Shown piece after piece: positions 1 to 6,839 of a stretch of 7,765 nucleotides of DNA. The notes under the pieces were generated by a model. That model was not told the origin of the DNA, ran no database searches, and saw only the letters and a list, made by a program, of their open reading frames with translations. The translations under genes were made by a program, and so were the position numbers. The stretch's first letter is position 1, and each line of letters opens with the position of its first letter. Source of the DNA: Pseudomonadota bacterium (GTDB lineage: Bacteria; Pseudomonadota; Alphaproteobacteria; Rhizobiales; Beijerinckiaceae); the NCBI GenBank assembly GCA_021780015.1, contig JAJXZN010000169.1, positions 1-7,765 on the forward strand, in the 5' to 3' direction.

Positions 1-705
1 GGTATGAAGCGCCTGCATGTGGGCAATTTGTAGAGGATCGAGCTCAATTCCGGAGAAAATGAAGACCGTCCCGATCAGCACGCCGCAGACCGCCCCCACT
101 GGGTTGAATGCTTGCGCAAAGTTTAGGCGGCGGGCCGCGCTTTCCTGGTCGCCCAATTGCGCGGCAAAAGGATTCGATGCCGTCTCCAGAAAGGCCAGTC
201 CGCTGGCAATGACAAACAATGCGAAGAGGAAATAGGAATAGCGGCCGAAGGTGGTGTCGATCTGGCCCATTTTCGCCGCGAGCAGATAGATCAACGTGCT
301 CGCGAAAAGCACACCGACGCAGGTCAGGACATATTTCTGCAAATTGTCGCGCCGGACGATCGCCAAGGTGATGAAGACATGGGTCATGAAGCCAAAGATC
401 TTGACATAGTCTGAGAATTGCGAGCCGCCTGGGACCGATGAAATCAGAATAATCGAAGTCAAGACAAGAGCCGACATCACCGCAATGCGGCTGACGGAAA
501 TATATTTATAATATACAAGGCACAATGCCAGCTTGATCGCTAGCGTCGCTGCATGCCAATAGTTTGGATAGACGTTGAGAATATACGAAAAAGGGACGAG
601 CGAATCGATGACGCCGAAGATGTAAACAACGGCGGTGGGCGAAGTATAAAAATCGTCCTGCCGGGGTTTGTCCTCGATTCTGACTTCTGACGGCGGCGCG
701 AGCAA
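1..705 (-). CDS. Chimeric membrane protein: Wzy/O-antigen ligase-like N-terminus fused in frame to a FucP-type MFS transporter (partial)
   Basis: The frame is open for 235 codons from a TTG at 703-705 to the window edge; it has no ATG near its 5' end, and GGAGG lies 5 bases before the TTG. Residues 1-~25 are polar, followed by about five hydrophobic segments (roughly 24-43, 54-68, 74-91, 100-117, 125-143). This part ends in KMGQIDTTFGRYSYF (145-159), which resembles the stretch just before the periplasmic HPNLGGE-like region of O-antigen polymerases/ligases. Residues ~160-235 are instead clearly FucP-like: LFALFVIASGLAFLETASNP, then RRLNFAQAFNPVGA, matching E. coli FucP (LETAANPF...RLNLAQTFNSFGA) from about its residue 120 on. 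The polymerase lacks its C-terminal half and the transporter lacks helices 1-3 and part of 4. The position, last in a Wzx/glycosyltransferase cluster, suits a Wzy. As written the protein is unlikely to work as either family. The family assignments are from memory: FucP is strong, Wzy moderate. Confidence 0.75.
   Translation of the reverse strand, partial: MLAPPSEVRIEDKPRQDDFYTSPTAVVYIFGVIDSLVPFSYILNVYPNYWHAATLAIKLALCLVYYKYISVSRIAVMSALVLTSIILISSVPGGSQFSDYVKIFGFMTHVFITLAIVRRDNLQKYVLTCVGVLFASTLIYLLAAKMGQIDTTFGRYSYFLFALFVIASGLAFLETASNPFAAQLGDQESAARRLNFAQAFNPVGAVCGVLIGTVFIFSGIELDPLQIAHMQALHT
223..245 (-). other. Fusion junction between Wzy-like and FucP-like coding sequence
   Basis: The change of family falls within the codons for G-R-Y-S-Y-F-L-F (about residues 154-161 of the gene at 1-705). 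Upstream codons fit a polymerase/ligase and downstream codons fit FucP helix 4. The frame is kept across the join. Both families plausibly carry an aromatic Y-x-F stretch here, so a few bases of microhomology (around TATTTC on the minus strand) could have mediated recombination or a misassembly. No IS element, long direct repeat or target-site duplication is visible at the join. Confidence 0.6.
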
Positions 706-710
706 ACTGT

Positions 711-715
711 CCTCC
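711..715 (-). promoter_or_regulatory. Ribosome binding site GGAGG for the TTG-started membrane protein
   Basis: GGAGG on the minus strand is followed by a 5-base spacer (ACAGT) and then TTG at 703-705. It is the best Shine-Dalgarno match in the cluster and decides the start, since the frame has an in-frame TAA shortly upstream, inside the end of the preceding glycosyltransferase gene, and no ATG until far into the coding region. A second in-frame TTG at 721-723 lies upstream of this site and lacks a comparable RBS. Confidence 0.65.
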
Positions 716-734
716 GGAACCAACTTTAGGGGGT

Positions 735-1988
735 TTATCCCTTCGTTCCCAAGATTTTATCGAGATAGTCCAATACCGCCTTCTGATAGGCGGCGACAGT
801 AAAACCTTCGGCAATGGGCGGCGCGGCCTGCTGCCACGCTTGCAGGATGTCGCGATTATCGATCACGTACATGAGCGCCGCATGAACGCTTTCCTCGTCG
901 AGCCGCTCGAGCGCGAGCCCGGACTTCGGAATGGCGTCGAGATTGGAATTCTTCGACTGAATGATGGCGCAACCGCAGGCGAGCGCTTCGTAGATCGTGA
1001 TCGGCGAGCCTTCGAAATAGGTCGGGAAGACGAGACAATCGGCCTCGCGCAGATAATCGGCGACAGCGGCGCGCGGCACGGTCGGGATCAAGGTGACGAG
1101 GTCGGCATATTGGCGGAAGGTCGCGCCCGGCACCTGCATTTGGCCGACGATCGTCAGCGTCGCCGCATTGCGCGGTAGCCGCGCGAAAGCCTTGAGCAAA
1201 AGGTGGATCCCCTTGCGCGGCCCCGCCTGGCCCAGAAAGAGGAAACGCACCGGGCGGTCTTTCGGCCGCAGCGGCGGGGGCCCCGGCTTGAAGAAGACGT
1301 CGTCGAAGCAATAGGGCAGGACATCGATCTTGCCGGCGAGATCGGGGCGGGCGAGCGGATCGAGAATCGTGTCGCGGCAGAAATCGCTGCCGACGACGAT
1401 ACCGTCGGCGAGGTCATATTCCTTGTCCTGAATATCGATGACGGCTTGCGGAACGGCGAAGTTCGGACTCGAGAAGAAAGGCTTATATTCCGCGTAGATT
1501 TCCTTCATCAGCGCGTTATAGACGCGCGGATCGCCGATGGTCTTGTCGAGGATGCGGACGATGCCGCGTTGCTTGGCGAAGGCGAACACATCGGCTGAGG
1601 ACGTATCGTAGCCCCAGACGGCGGCGACCGGCTCGCGCTCGATCAGGCGGCAAACCGATTTGGCGAACACACTATTGCCGGCCATGTTGACGCGCGCGGC
1701 AGCGCGGCGAAGCCCGGCGCGGGTCAAGCCGCGCTCGATCCATTCATGCAGGCCGAAGGTCCGCACCGTGTCCGGGGCGACGGCCGGATGATAGAAGCGG
1801 CCGAATTCGGCCGTCAGCCTTTCGCGCAGCTTTGCCGGCAGGTAGGGCAGCGCGCGATAAGGCCAACGGTTCGCGCGGTAGAAGATCGAGGTCGCATACC
1901 AGCCGAGTCTGCCGGCGTTCTGCAGCGCGCGCGCCGTCTGCCAGGAATGCTGTGTCCCGGGGTGAAAAACCCCCACGTTGCGAGTCAT
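735..1988 (-). CDS. Glycosyltransferase family 4 (GT-B fold)
   Basis: The 417-residue cytoplasmic enzyme probably adds a sugar from a nucleotide-sugar donor to the growing lipid-linked repeat unit. The C-terminal GT1/GT4 domain is clear: FLFLGQAGPRKGIHLLLKAF at about 249-268 is the usual start of the nucleotide-binding domain, and YFEGSPITIYEALACG carries the E-x7-E motif (E326 and E334) with the following A-x-G loop. The N-terminus begins VGVFHPGTQHSWQTARALQ, a donor/acceptor-side Rossmann start typical of a GT4 subgroup. The ATG at 1986-1988 overlaps the TGA of the upstream flippase gene as ATGA, so the two are probably translationally coupled. Length is normal for the family and the gene looks intact. 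The sugar and linkage cannot be read from sequence. Only 29 bases separate its stop from the next gene's start. Confidence 0.92.
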   Translation of the reverse strand: MTRNVGVFHPGTQHSWQTARALQNAGRLGWYATSIFYRANRWPYRALPYLPAKLRERLTAEFGRFYHPAVAPDTVRTFGLHEWIERGLTRAGLRRAAARVNMAGNSVFAKSVCRLIEREPVAAVWGYDTSSADVFAFAKQRGIVRILDKTIGDPRVYNALMKEIYAEYKPFFSSPNFAVPQAVIDIQDKEYDLADGIVVGSDFCRDTILDPLARPDLAGKIDVLPYCFDDVFFKPGPPPLRPKDRPVRFLFLGQAGPRKGIHLLLKAFARLPRNAATLTIVGQMQVPGATFRQYADLVTLIPTVPRAAVADYLREADCLVFPTYFEGSPITIYEALACGCAIIQSKNSNLDAIPKSGLALERLDEESVHAALMYVIDNRDILQAWQQAAPPIAEGFTVAAYQKAVLDYLDKILGTKG

Positions 1989-3310
1989 ATGACTTCCGAA
2001 ATCTGGTCTCGCGGACTGCCCGCGCCGCTCGGCCTAAGAATTTGCGCATGGGCAAGGCGCATCACAACAACGAACATGAAGCAATCGAGCGCCAGCAGCG
2101 CAAGCCCGGCGCCGGTCGCTTGCCGCCACAGCGATAAAGGGTAGCAGAGCGCGACGCTCGCGATCGCGGCGGCGAGAAAGATATAGGAATAGGTGGCGTG
2201 GCGATTGGCGGCGAGGATCAGGTTCGATACCGGCAGCCACATGCCATTGACGAACATCACCGCGGTCATAACCGCGATAAGGTCGAAGCTCGGATGCACC
2301 GTGTGATGCGTCCAGAGCGCGATGATCTTTTGCCCGAAGAGAAGCAGGACCAATGCTCCGGGCACGAGAATCGCCGCATCGGTCGCGAAGGTCGCAAAGA
2401 GGAAATGCCGCTGCAGGCGCGTATCGCCGCGCGCGACGGCGGTCGAGAATTCGGGCATCAGGGCATGATTCAGCAGGGTCGTGAATTGCACGCCGGCGCG
2501 GATCAGCGTGCGCGCCGTGGTAAAGACGGGCACGGTCGCGGCATTCGTCGCGGCGCCGAGCATGACCGGTGTGCCTTGCAGGAAGGCAGCCTGGGCGAAC
2601 GGCAAGGCCATGGCGGCAAAAGCCGGTTTGGCGAGCCTCTTGATCTCATTAAAATTCGCGCCGGAAAATCCGAGCCGGAGCCAAGGCACCTGAAAGGTCA
2701 GCAGCAGCGCCTGGCCGATGACGCAGATGCTGCGCGCGATCAGGTAGGCCGAGGCCGCGGCAAGCAGCGAGCCGCCGCAAAGGACCGTGACGATACAGGC
2801 GCAACCCTCCGTCAATTGCGTGACGGATTGACCGACGACGCCGACCGCATAAAGGCCGGAACAGCGGAATCCCGCCATCAACAGGCTGCTCGCAAGACAG
2901 ATGAGCCCATAGGCGACGATCAAGATCAGCAGCACGCGGATTGCGCCGGGACTGACCGGAATGTCGAAGGTGATCCAGCGCGCCGGTAGCAGCGCGCAGA
3001 TGATCACCGCAATCAGGAACACCGTTGAGGAGACGAGAGTGATCGCGGTCAGCGCGCTGTGATAGGTGACGAGCGTGCCGTCCTTATCGCCGCGCGCGAC
3101 TTTCATCGTCATGTCCACGCCGGCGGCCGTGGCAAAGCCGAAGTCGCCCAGCGCCAAGTAGGACGGGATCGTGAACAGCATCAACCAGGTGCCGTAGAGC
3201 TTGAGGCCCCAATGCGTGGCGAGCACCGGAACGCGCTCCAATTGCAGGCCGATGGTGACGATTTGGCTTAAGGCATTGGCGCCGATGCCGCGAAGAAGGC
3301 GGGCAAGCAT
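1985..3310 (-). CDS. Wzx-type polysaccharide flippase (MOP superfamily)
   Basis: This 441-residue multi-pass inner-membrane protein should move undecaprenyl-diphosphate-linked oligosaccharide units from the cytoplasmic to the periplasmic face. About a dozen hydrophobic segments span the chain, for example near residues 40-58, 84-108, 122-147, 311-328 and 400-418. Features typical of MOP/polysaccharide-synthase transporters include the N-terminal LLRGIGANALSQIVTIGLQL, the GTWLMLFTIPSYLALGDFGF segment (40-59), where family members carry a similar G-x-W...LGDFG pattern, and NHALMPEFSTAVARGD near 281-296. Length fits the family. The ATG at 3308-3310 has GAGGA 11 bases upstream and AGGA directly abutting it. 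It sits between glycosyltransferase genes and overlaps the next one by 4 bases, which supports a role in a Wzx/Wzy-dependent pathway. The name wzx is a functional class here, not a recognised ortholog. Confidence 0.88.
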   Translation of the reverse strand: MLARLLRGIGANALSQIVTIGLQLERVPVLATHWGLKLYGTWLMLFTIPSYLALGDFGFATAAGVDMTMKVARGDKDGTLVTYHSALTAITLVSSTVFLIAVIICALLPARWITFDIPVSPGAIRVLLILIVAYGLICLASSLLMAGFRCSGLYAVGVVGQSVTQLTEGCACIVTVLCGGSLLAAASAYLIARSICVIGQALLLTFQVPWLRLGFSGANFNEIKRLAKPAFAAMALPFAQAAFLQGTPVMLGAATNAATVPVFTTARTLIRAGVQFTTLLNHALMPEFSTAVARGDTRLQRHFLFATFATDAAILVPGALVLLLFGQKIIALWTHHTVHPSFDLIAVMTAVMFVNGMWLPVSNLILAANRHATYSYIFLAAAIASVALCYPLSLWRQATGAGLALLALDCFMFVVVMRLAHAQILRPSGAGSPRDQISEVI

Positions 3311-3326
3311 TCCTGGTTAAATCCTC

Positions 3327-3349
3327 GCTGCCGGAAATCTGCAGGCAGC
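3327..3349 (-). other. Small inverted repeat in the 59-base gap before the flippase gene
   Basis: GCTGCC and GGCAGC form a perfect 6-base-pair stem around an 11-base loop, just upstream of the GAGGA that precedes the flippase ATG. No T-run follows on the minus strand, so it is not a convincing intrinsic terminator. It could modulate translation of the flippase or be chance in GC-rich DNA. The gap (3311-3369) is the longest inside the cluster and holds nothing else that stands out. Confidence 0.25.
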
Positions 3350-3369
3350 AACGCTAAAGTTCTGGGAAA

Positions 3370-4491
3370 TCATAGCAATTTCATGACGCCCTCGACGAAG
3401 GCGGGAGTATCCGCGCGCGGCAGGAACTGGGCGCAGCCGAGCGCCATGCGCTCCCAGAGATCTTCGTCTTCGTGCAGCCATTGCATGAAAAACGCAAGGC
3501 CGGCGGGATTGTCCGGCTCGACGACGAAACCATTGACGCCGCTGCGCACGAGCGTTTCAAGCGCGCCGCAATTGTGCGAGATGATGGTTGGTACGCCCAT
3601 CGCCTGCGCCTCGATGATGACATTGCCGAACTGCTCTTCGATGCTTGGCAGGATGAGCGCAAGCGATTGGGCAAGTTCGTGCGCAATCTCCGGCCGCTGC
3701 AGGAAACCGCGCAAAAGGACAAGACCGCCGAGATCGAGCGCGGCGATTTTCGCGCGCAATTCGGCTTCAAGTTCGCCCGAGCCGCAGATGTGCAACGGGC
3801 GCGGCGTGGCGACCGCCTGGCGATAGAGCGCGTAGGCGTCGATCAAGACGGTGAGGTTCTTTTTCGGCACGAGGCGGGTGATGGCGGTGAAATGGCGCGC
3901 GGCGTGCGGCGCGCCGCCGGGTGCCGGCGCGGCGCCCGCCAAGCTGCGGATTTCGCCGACCGACAACGTGTTATGGCCATAGGCGATCGGCACTTTGCTG
4001 CCGCGCAGGAAGTGGATGTATTCCTCCGACCGGCCGCGATTGGTGAGGAAGCCGGCATAGGGGAGAAGGATGAGCGATTTGAAAACTTCCCAGCGGATCG
4101 TGCGGTCGTAATCGTCGAACTTCGACAGCAGCATGCCGAAGACGCGCTTGTTGGTCAGCGCCAGGATCGCCGAGGTGATGATGATGACCGGATCATTATA
4201 ATGGCTGAAGAAAAAGGCATCGGCCTTGGATTTGAGGCAGAACGACAGCGTGCGCCACAGCTTCTGCCAGAAGCCGATCGAGACCGGCGCTCGATCGGGA
4301 AAGAGCGTGACGAGGCTGAAGTTTTTCGCATCCGGCGCGACCCAATCATAGGTCGTGCTCTTGCCGGTCCATTGGACGCCGATGACCTCCCATTGGTCGG
4401 CGACGGCGCGCGCCAGGGCGCTCAGCCGGTCGACATGCATCGGGCCGAAATTTTCCCAGAGAAAGACAACCTTCCTGAGCCGCATCGGCAC
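3370..4491 (-). CDS. Glycosyltransferase family 4, tandem paralog B
   Basis: This 373-residue GT-B enzyme is predicted to transfer a sugar to the lipid-linked repeat unit. HFTAITRLVPKKNLTVLIDA (about 200-219) is the usual S/TRL-x-x-KKN start of the GT4 nucleotide-binding domain, PLHICGSGELEAEL (232-245) the glycine-rich strand and turn that follow, and EEQFGNVIIEAQAMGVP holds E286-x7-E294. The N-terminal domain carries WENFGPMHVDR (12-22), STTYDW, SHYNDP and SKFDD. The same motifs in the same order occur in the preceding gene (4495-5604), so the two are paralogs, perhaps from tandem duplication. The GTG start at 4489-4491 lies just after the upstream stop. An ATG two codons in (4483-4485) is equally possible, and neither has a strong RBS, so translational coupling is likely. 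It has no sign of damage. Donor and linkage are unknown. Confidence 0.9.
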   Translation of the reverse strand: MPMRLRKVVFLWENFGPMHVDRLSALARAVADQWEVIGVQWTGKSTTYDWVAPDAKNFSLVTLFPDRAPVSIGFWQKLWRTLSFCLKSKADAFFFSHYNDPVIIITSAILALTNKRVFGMLLSKFDDYDRTIRWEVFKSLILLPYAGFLTNRGRSEEYIHFLRGSKVPIAYGHNTLSVGEIRSLAGAAPAPGGAPHAARHFTAITRLVPKKNLTVLIDAYALYRQAVATPRPLHICGSGELEAELRAKIAALDLGGLVLLRGFLQRPEIAHELAQSLALILPSIEEQFGNVIIEAQAMGVPTIISHNCGALETLVRSGVNGFVVEPDNPAGLAFFMQWLHEDEDLWERMALGCAQFLPRADTPAFVEGVMKLL

Positions 4492-4494
4492 GTG

Positions 4495-5604
4495 TCAGGC
4501 GCTCGCCGTCAGCCGGCCGACGGATTGGGCGAAGCTTACGGCATCAGCTTCTGCGGCGAAGGCAGCGGTGCCGGCCGACAGCCGCTCCCACAACAATTGA
4601 TCGGACGCCAGCCGGCCGAGGAAAAAAGCAATGCCCTCGACATTGTCAGGCTGGACGACGAAACCGTTGACGCCGGAGCGGACGAATTCGTCGCGCGCGC
4701 CGCAATTGTCCGAGACGATGACCGGGACGCCCATGGCCAAGGCCTCGACAATAGCGAAACCGAATTGTTCTTCCGAGCTTGATTGTATCAGCACGAGTGT
4801 CGATCCAAGCGCTTGGCTCACCACATCGGTTTGCTGGAAGCCCTCGAAGGTGACGAATTCGGTCAGGTTCAACTCGCGCACGTGATCGCGCAATTCCTGA
4901 TCGAGGCCGCCGTCTCCAAAAATCCGCAACCGGCGCGGGTGGTTGGTGCGCGATACATACAGGGCAAAGGCATCGACCGCCACAAACAAATTCTTCTTGG
5001 CGACAAGGCGCGAAACGATGGTGAAATGCCGGTCGTGGAAATCGACCCCGGCGGGAGCGGGCGGTACGCCGGCGGCGCCGCGGATGCGTTCGACCGAGAT
5101 CGTGTCGTAATAATTTTCGATCCGGGCATTGCTCAGCCCGAGGAAGCTCAAATATTGGCGGCTGCGGCGCGAGCCGACGATGGCGCCGACATAGGGCCAG
5201 ATCCAAACCGCCTTCAGTGCCTCGCGCCAGATCGAGCGCGGCCGGTCGTCGAATTTGGAATCGAGCAGAAGATAAACCCGCTTGCGCAGCAGCCGCATCA
5301 GCATGGCGGCGATTTGGACGCTCGGCTCATTGTAATGGCAGAGAAAGACGTGCCTTGCGCCCGAGCTGACGCTGACGCGGACGAGCTCGAAAGCGGTGCG
5401 CAGCGCCCCCCATCGCGATTGGTCGCTGCGCAGCGTCCGCTTGGTGAAATGCTGCCCCGTTTCCGGCGTCCAGCCATAGGTCGTGCTCGCCGGGTTGAGT
5501 TCGATGCCGAGGATCGCCTTGCGCGGCATGGCGCGGGCCACGGCATCGCAGCGGTCGACATGGGTCGGCCCGAAATTTTCCCAGAAGAACATGATGCAGG
5601 TCAC
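4495..5604 (-). CDS. Glycosyltransferase family 4, tandem paralog A
   Basis: The 369-residue protein has two GT-B domains. The N-terminal half shows FFWENFGPTHVDR (6-18), STTYGW (41-46), CHYNEP and SKFDD. The C-terminal half shows HFTIVSRLVAKKNLFVAVDA, then RIFGDGGLDQEL, and SSSEEQFGFAIVEALAMGVP with the E-x7-E pair E279 and E287. It shares these blocks, and the C-terminal NCGA...VRSGVNGFVV-x-PDN, with the next gene (3370-4491), but the two differ widely elsewhere, so they probably use different donors or acceptors. The GTG at 5602-5604 is chosen because the ATG four codons later would cut the first beta strand. It starts 8 bases after the upstream stop without a clear Shine-Dalgarno, as expected for coupled translation. 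Only 3 bases separate its stop from the paralog's GTG. Confidence 0.9.
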   Translation of the reverse strand: MTCIMFFWENFGPTHVDRCDAVARAMPRKAILGIELNPASTTYGWTPETGQHFTKRTLRSDQSRWGALRTAFELVRVSVSSGARHVFLCHYNEPSVQIAAMLMRLLRKRVYLLLDSKFDDRPRSIWREALKAVWIWPYVGAIVGSRRSRQYLSFLGLSNARIENYYDTISVERIRGAAGVPPAPAGVDFHDRHFTIVSRLVAKKNLFVAVDAFALYVSRTNHPRRLRIFGDGGLDQELRDHVRELNLTEFVTFEGFQQTDVVSQALGSTLVLIQSSSEEQFGFAIVEALAMGVPVIVSDNCGARDEFVRSGVNGFVVQPDNVEGIAFFLGRLASDQLLWERLSAGTAAFAAEADAVSFAQSVGRLTASA

Positions 5605-5612
5605 GGGTCGTC

Positions 5613-6839
5613 TCAGTTTATCCGGCGCTCACCGGATGCCGGGGGTTTGGCGCATGCGGCCAGGATACTTTCAAAGCGTGCGGCGATCGCGCCGATATCG
5701 AAATTCTCGTCCGCATAGGCGCGGGCCGCCGCGCCGGCTTTCTGCCGCGCCTCCGGATCTTTCAGGAAGCGCCGGATCGCCGCGACAAAGCCTGCCTCGT
5801 CGTCCGGCGCAACAACCGCGCCGGCGCCGGAGCGCATCAAGATTCGTGCCGCGAGATTGGCTGCATTGGCCGAGAGCACGATGGCCTTGCCGCCGCTGAG
5901 ATAGGAGAGAACTTTCGACGGCACGGAGTAAATGGCGGCGTCCGGCTCGATCATCGCCAGCATCACGTCGCCGGTTGCGAGAACGGCGCTGTAATCCTGG
6001 AAACTCTGGAAAGGCAGGACGCTCAGATTGGCAAGTCCGCGCGCTTCTCCCGCCGCGCGCACCTCGTCGGCATATTTGCCCTCGGAGATCACGACGACGG
6101 CAACCTCGGGCTCGGCCTTGAACGCCTCGGCGGCTGCAACGAGCAGCGCCGGGTTATGTTTGAGGCCGAGCGTTCCAGAATACATCAGCACAAATTTCCC
6201 GTTCAGGCCGTGCGCGCGGCTCCATTCATTGTCGCGCGGCAGAAGCAAAATCTTGTCTTTCGGTGCCCAGTTCTCGATGACCGAAATGCGTTCACGCGGC
6301 ACATGCCAAGCAATCAGCGGGGCGATGAAATCTTCAGTGATGGCAATGACCTGATCCGCCCGCCGCAACAGGCGTTTTTCCAATTCTTCGTACCAAAGAC
6401 CGATGGCATGTCCAGCCACAGGAATTTTCTTCCGCAGGACGGCTTTGATCGCGTTCGAATAAATGTCCTGAAGCCAGAATACGAAACAAATATTACGTGC
6501 GCGGCAATAAGTTTGAATCACCTGCTGCGGATCAAGCGGATTGTTGCAGCCGATGACGACATCGGGCTGCCAGCTCGCGATTCGCACGGTCACGCGGCGG
6601 CCGTATTCGATCTCCTGCCGGCGGCGGGCGACGAAATCATATTTCTTGAACGGCTTGCCAAGGCTGATGGCTTCGACTTCGAACGTCGCGGGATCGCCGG
6701 GCTGGCGGGCGAGATCGCCTTTCGGGCTTTGAAAATCGCCGAGCGAAAGATGCAGGACGTTATGGCCACGCTTGGCCAGTTCGCGCGCCAGTTCGACGGT
6801 GAAGGCATGGCCTGAATAATCGTTGAGCAGAATTCTCAT
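5613..6839 (-). CDS. WbuB-like glycosyltransferase, GT4 family
   Basis: The 408-residue GT-B enzyme resembles the WbuB-type group, whose founding member transfers an amino-deoxyhexose (L-fucosamine) in O-antigen synthesis; the actual substrate here is unknown. Visible blocks are the N-terminal MRILLNDYSGHAFTVELARE, the FVFWLQDIYSNAIKAV and YEELEKRLLRRADQVIAI segments, VIENWAP near 190, and VLMYSGTLGLKHNP near 217-230, which opens the nucleotide-binding domain. The canonical E-x7-E is replaced by a SVPSKVLSYLSGGKAI stretch near 305, which is usual for this subgroup. The frame stays open for 33 codons upstream (to 6938), but those residues are low-complexity and unlike the family. The ATG at 6837-6839 puts the first beta strand at residue 2 and has AGGGAG 12 bases before it. 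This is the first cluster gene in the window and may be the start of the operon. Confidence 0.9.
   Translation of the reverse strand: MRILLNDYSGHAFTVELARELAKRGHNVLHLSLGDFQSPKGDLARQPGDPATFEVEAISLGKPFKKYDFVARRRQEIEYGRRVTVRIASWQPDVVIGCNNPLDPQQVIQTYCRARNICFVFWLQDIYSNAIKAVLRKKIPVAGHAIGLWYEELEKRLLRRADQVIAITEDFIAPLIAWHVPRERISVIENWAPKDKILLLPRDNEWSRAHGLNGKFVLMYSGTLGLKHNPALLVAAAEAFKAEPEVAVVVISEGKYADEVRAAGEARGLANLSVLPFQSFQDYSAVLATGDVMLAMIEPDAAIYSVPSKVLSYLSGGKAIVLSANAANLAARILMRSGAGAVVAPDDEAGFVAAIRRFLKDPEARQKAGAAARAYADENFDIGAIAARFESILAACAKPPASGERRIN

Noticed and set aside
506..814. A 102-codon minus-strand open frame with an ATG start, overlapping the glycosyltransferase end and the membrane protein start
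   Set aside because: It is Arg-rich and in a different frame from both real genes. The real frame gives hydrophobic helices and starts at the TTG at 703-705.
2183..2192. The 10-base word ATAGGAATAG occurs both here, in the flippase gene, and at the fusion junction (232-241)
   Set aside because: Both encode a Tyr-Ser-Tyr stretch by similar codons. Neither side of the fusion resembles the flippase, so this match does not explain the join.
3472..4782. A 436-codon open frame on the plus strand, opposite the tandem glycosyltransferases
   Set aside because: Its product is rich in Arg, Asp, Glu and Ala with no recognisable domain, and it spans two minus-strand genes with clear GT4 motifs. It is an antisense shadow of high-GC coding DNA. 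The same applies to the plus-strand frames at 4783-5718, 2198-2989 and 6156-6815.
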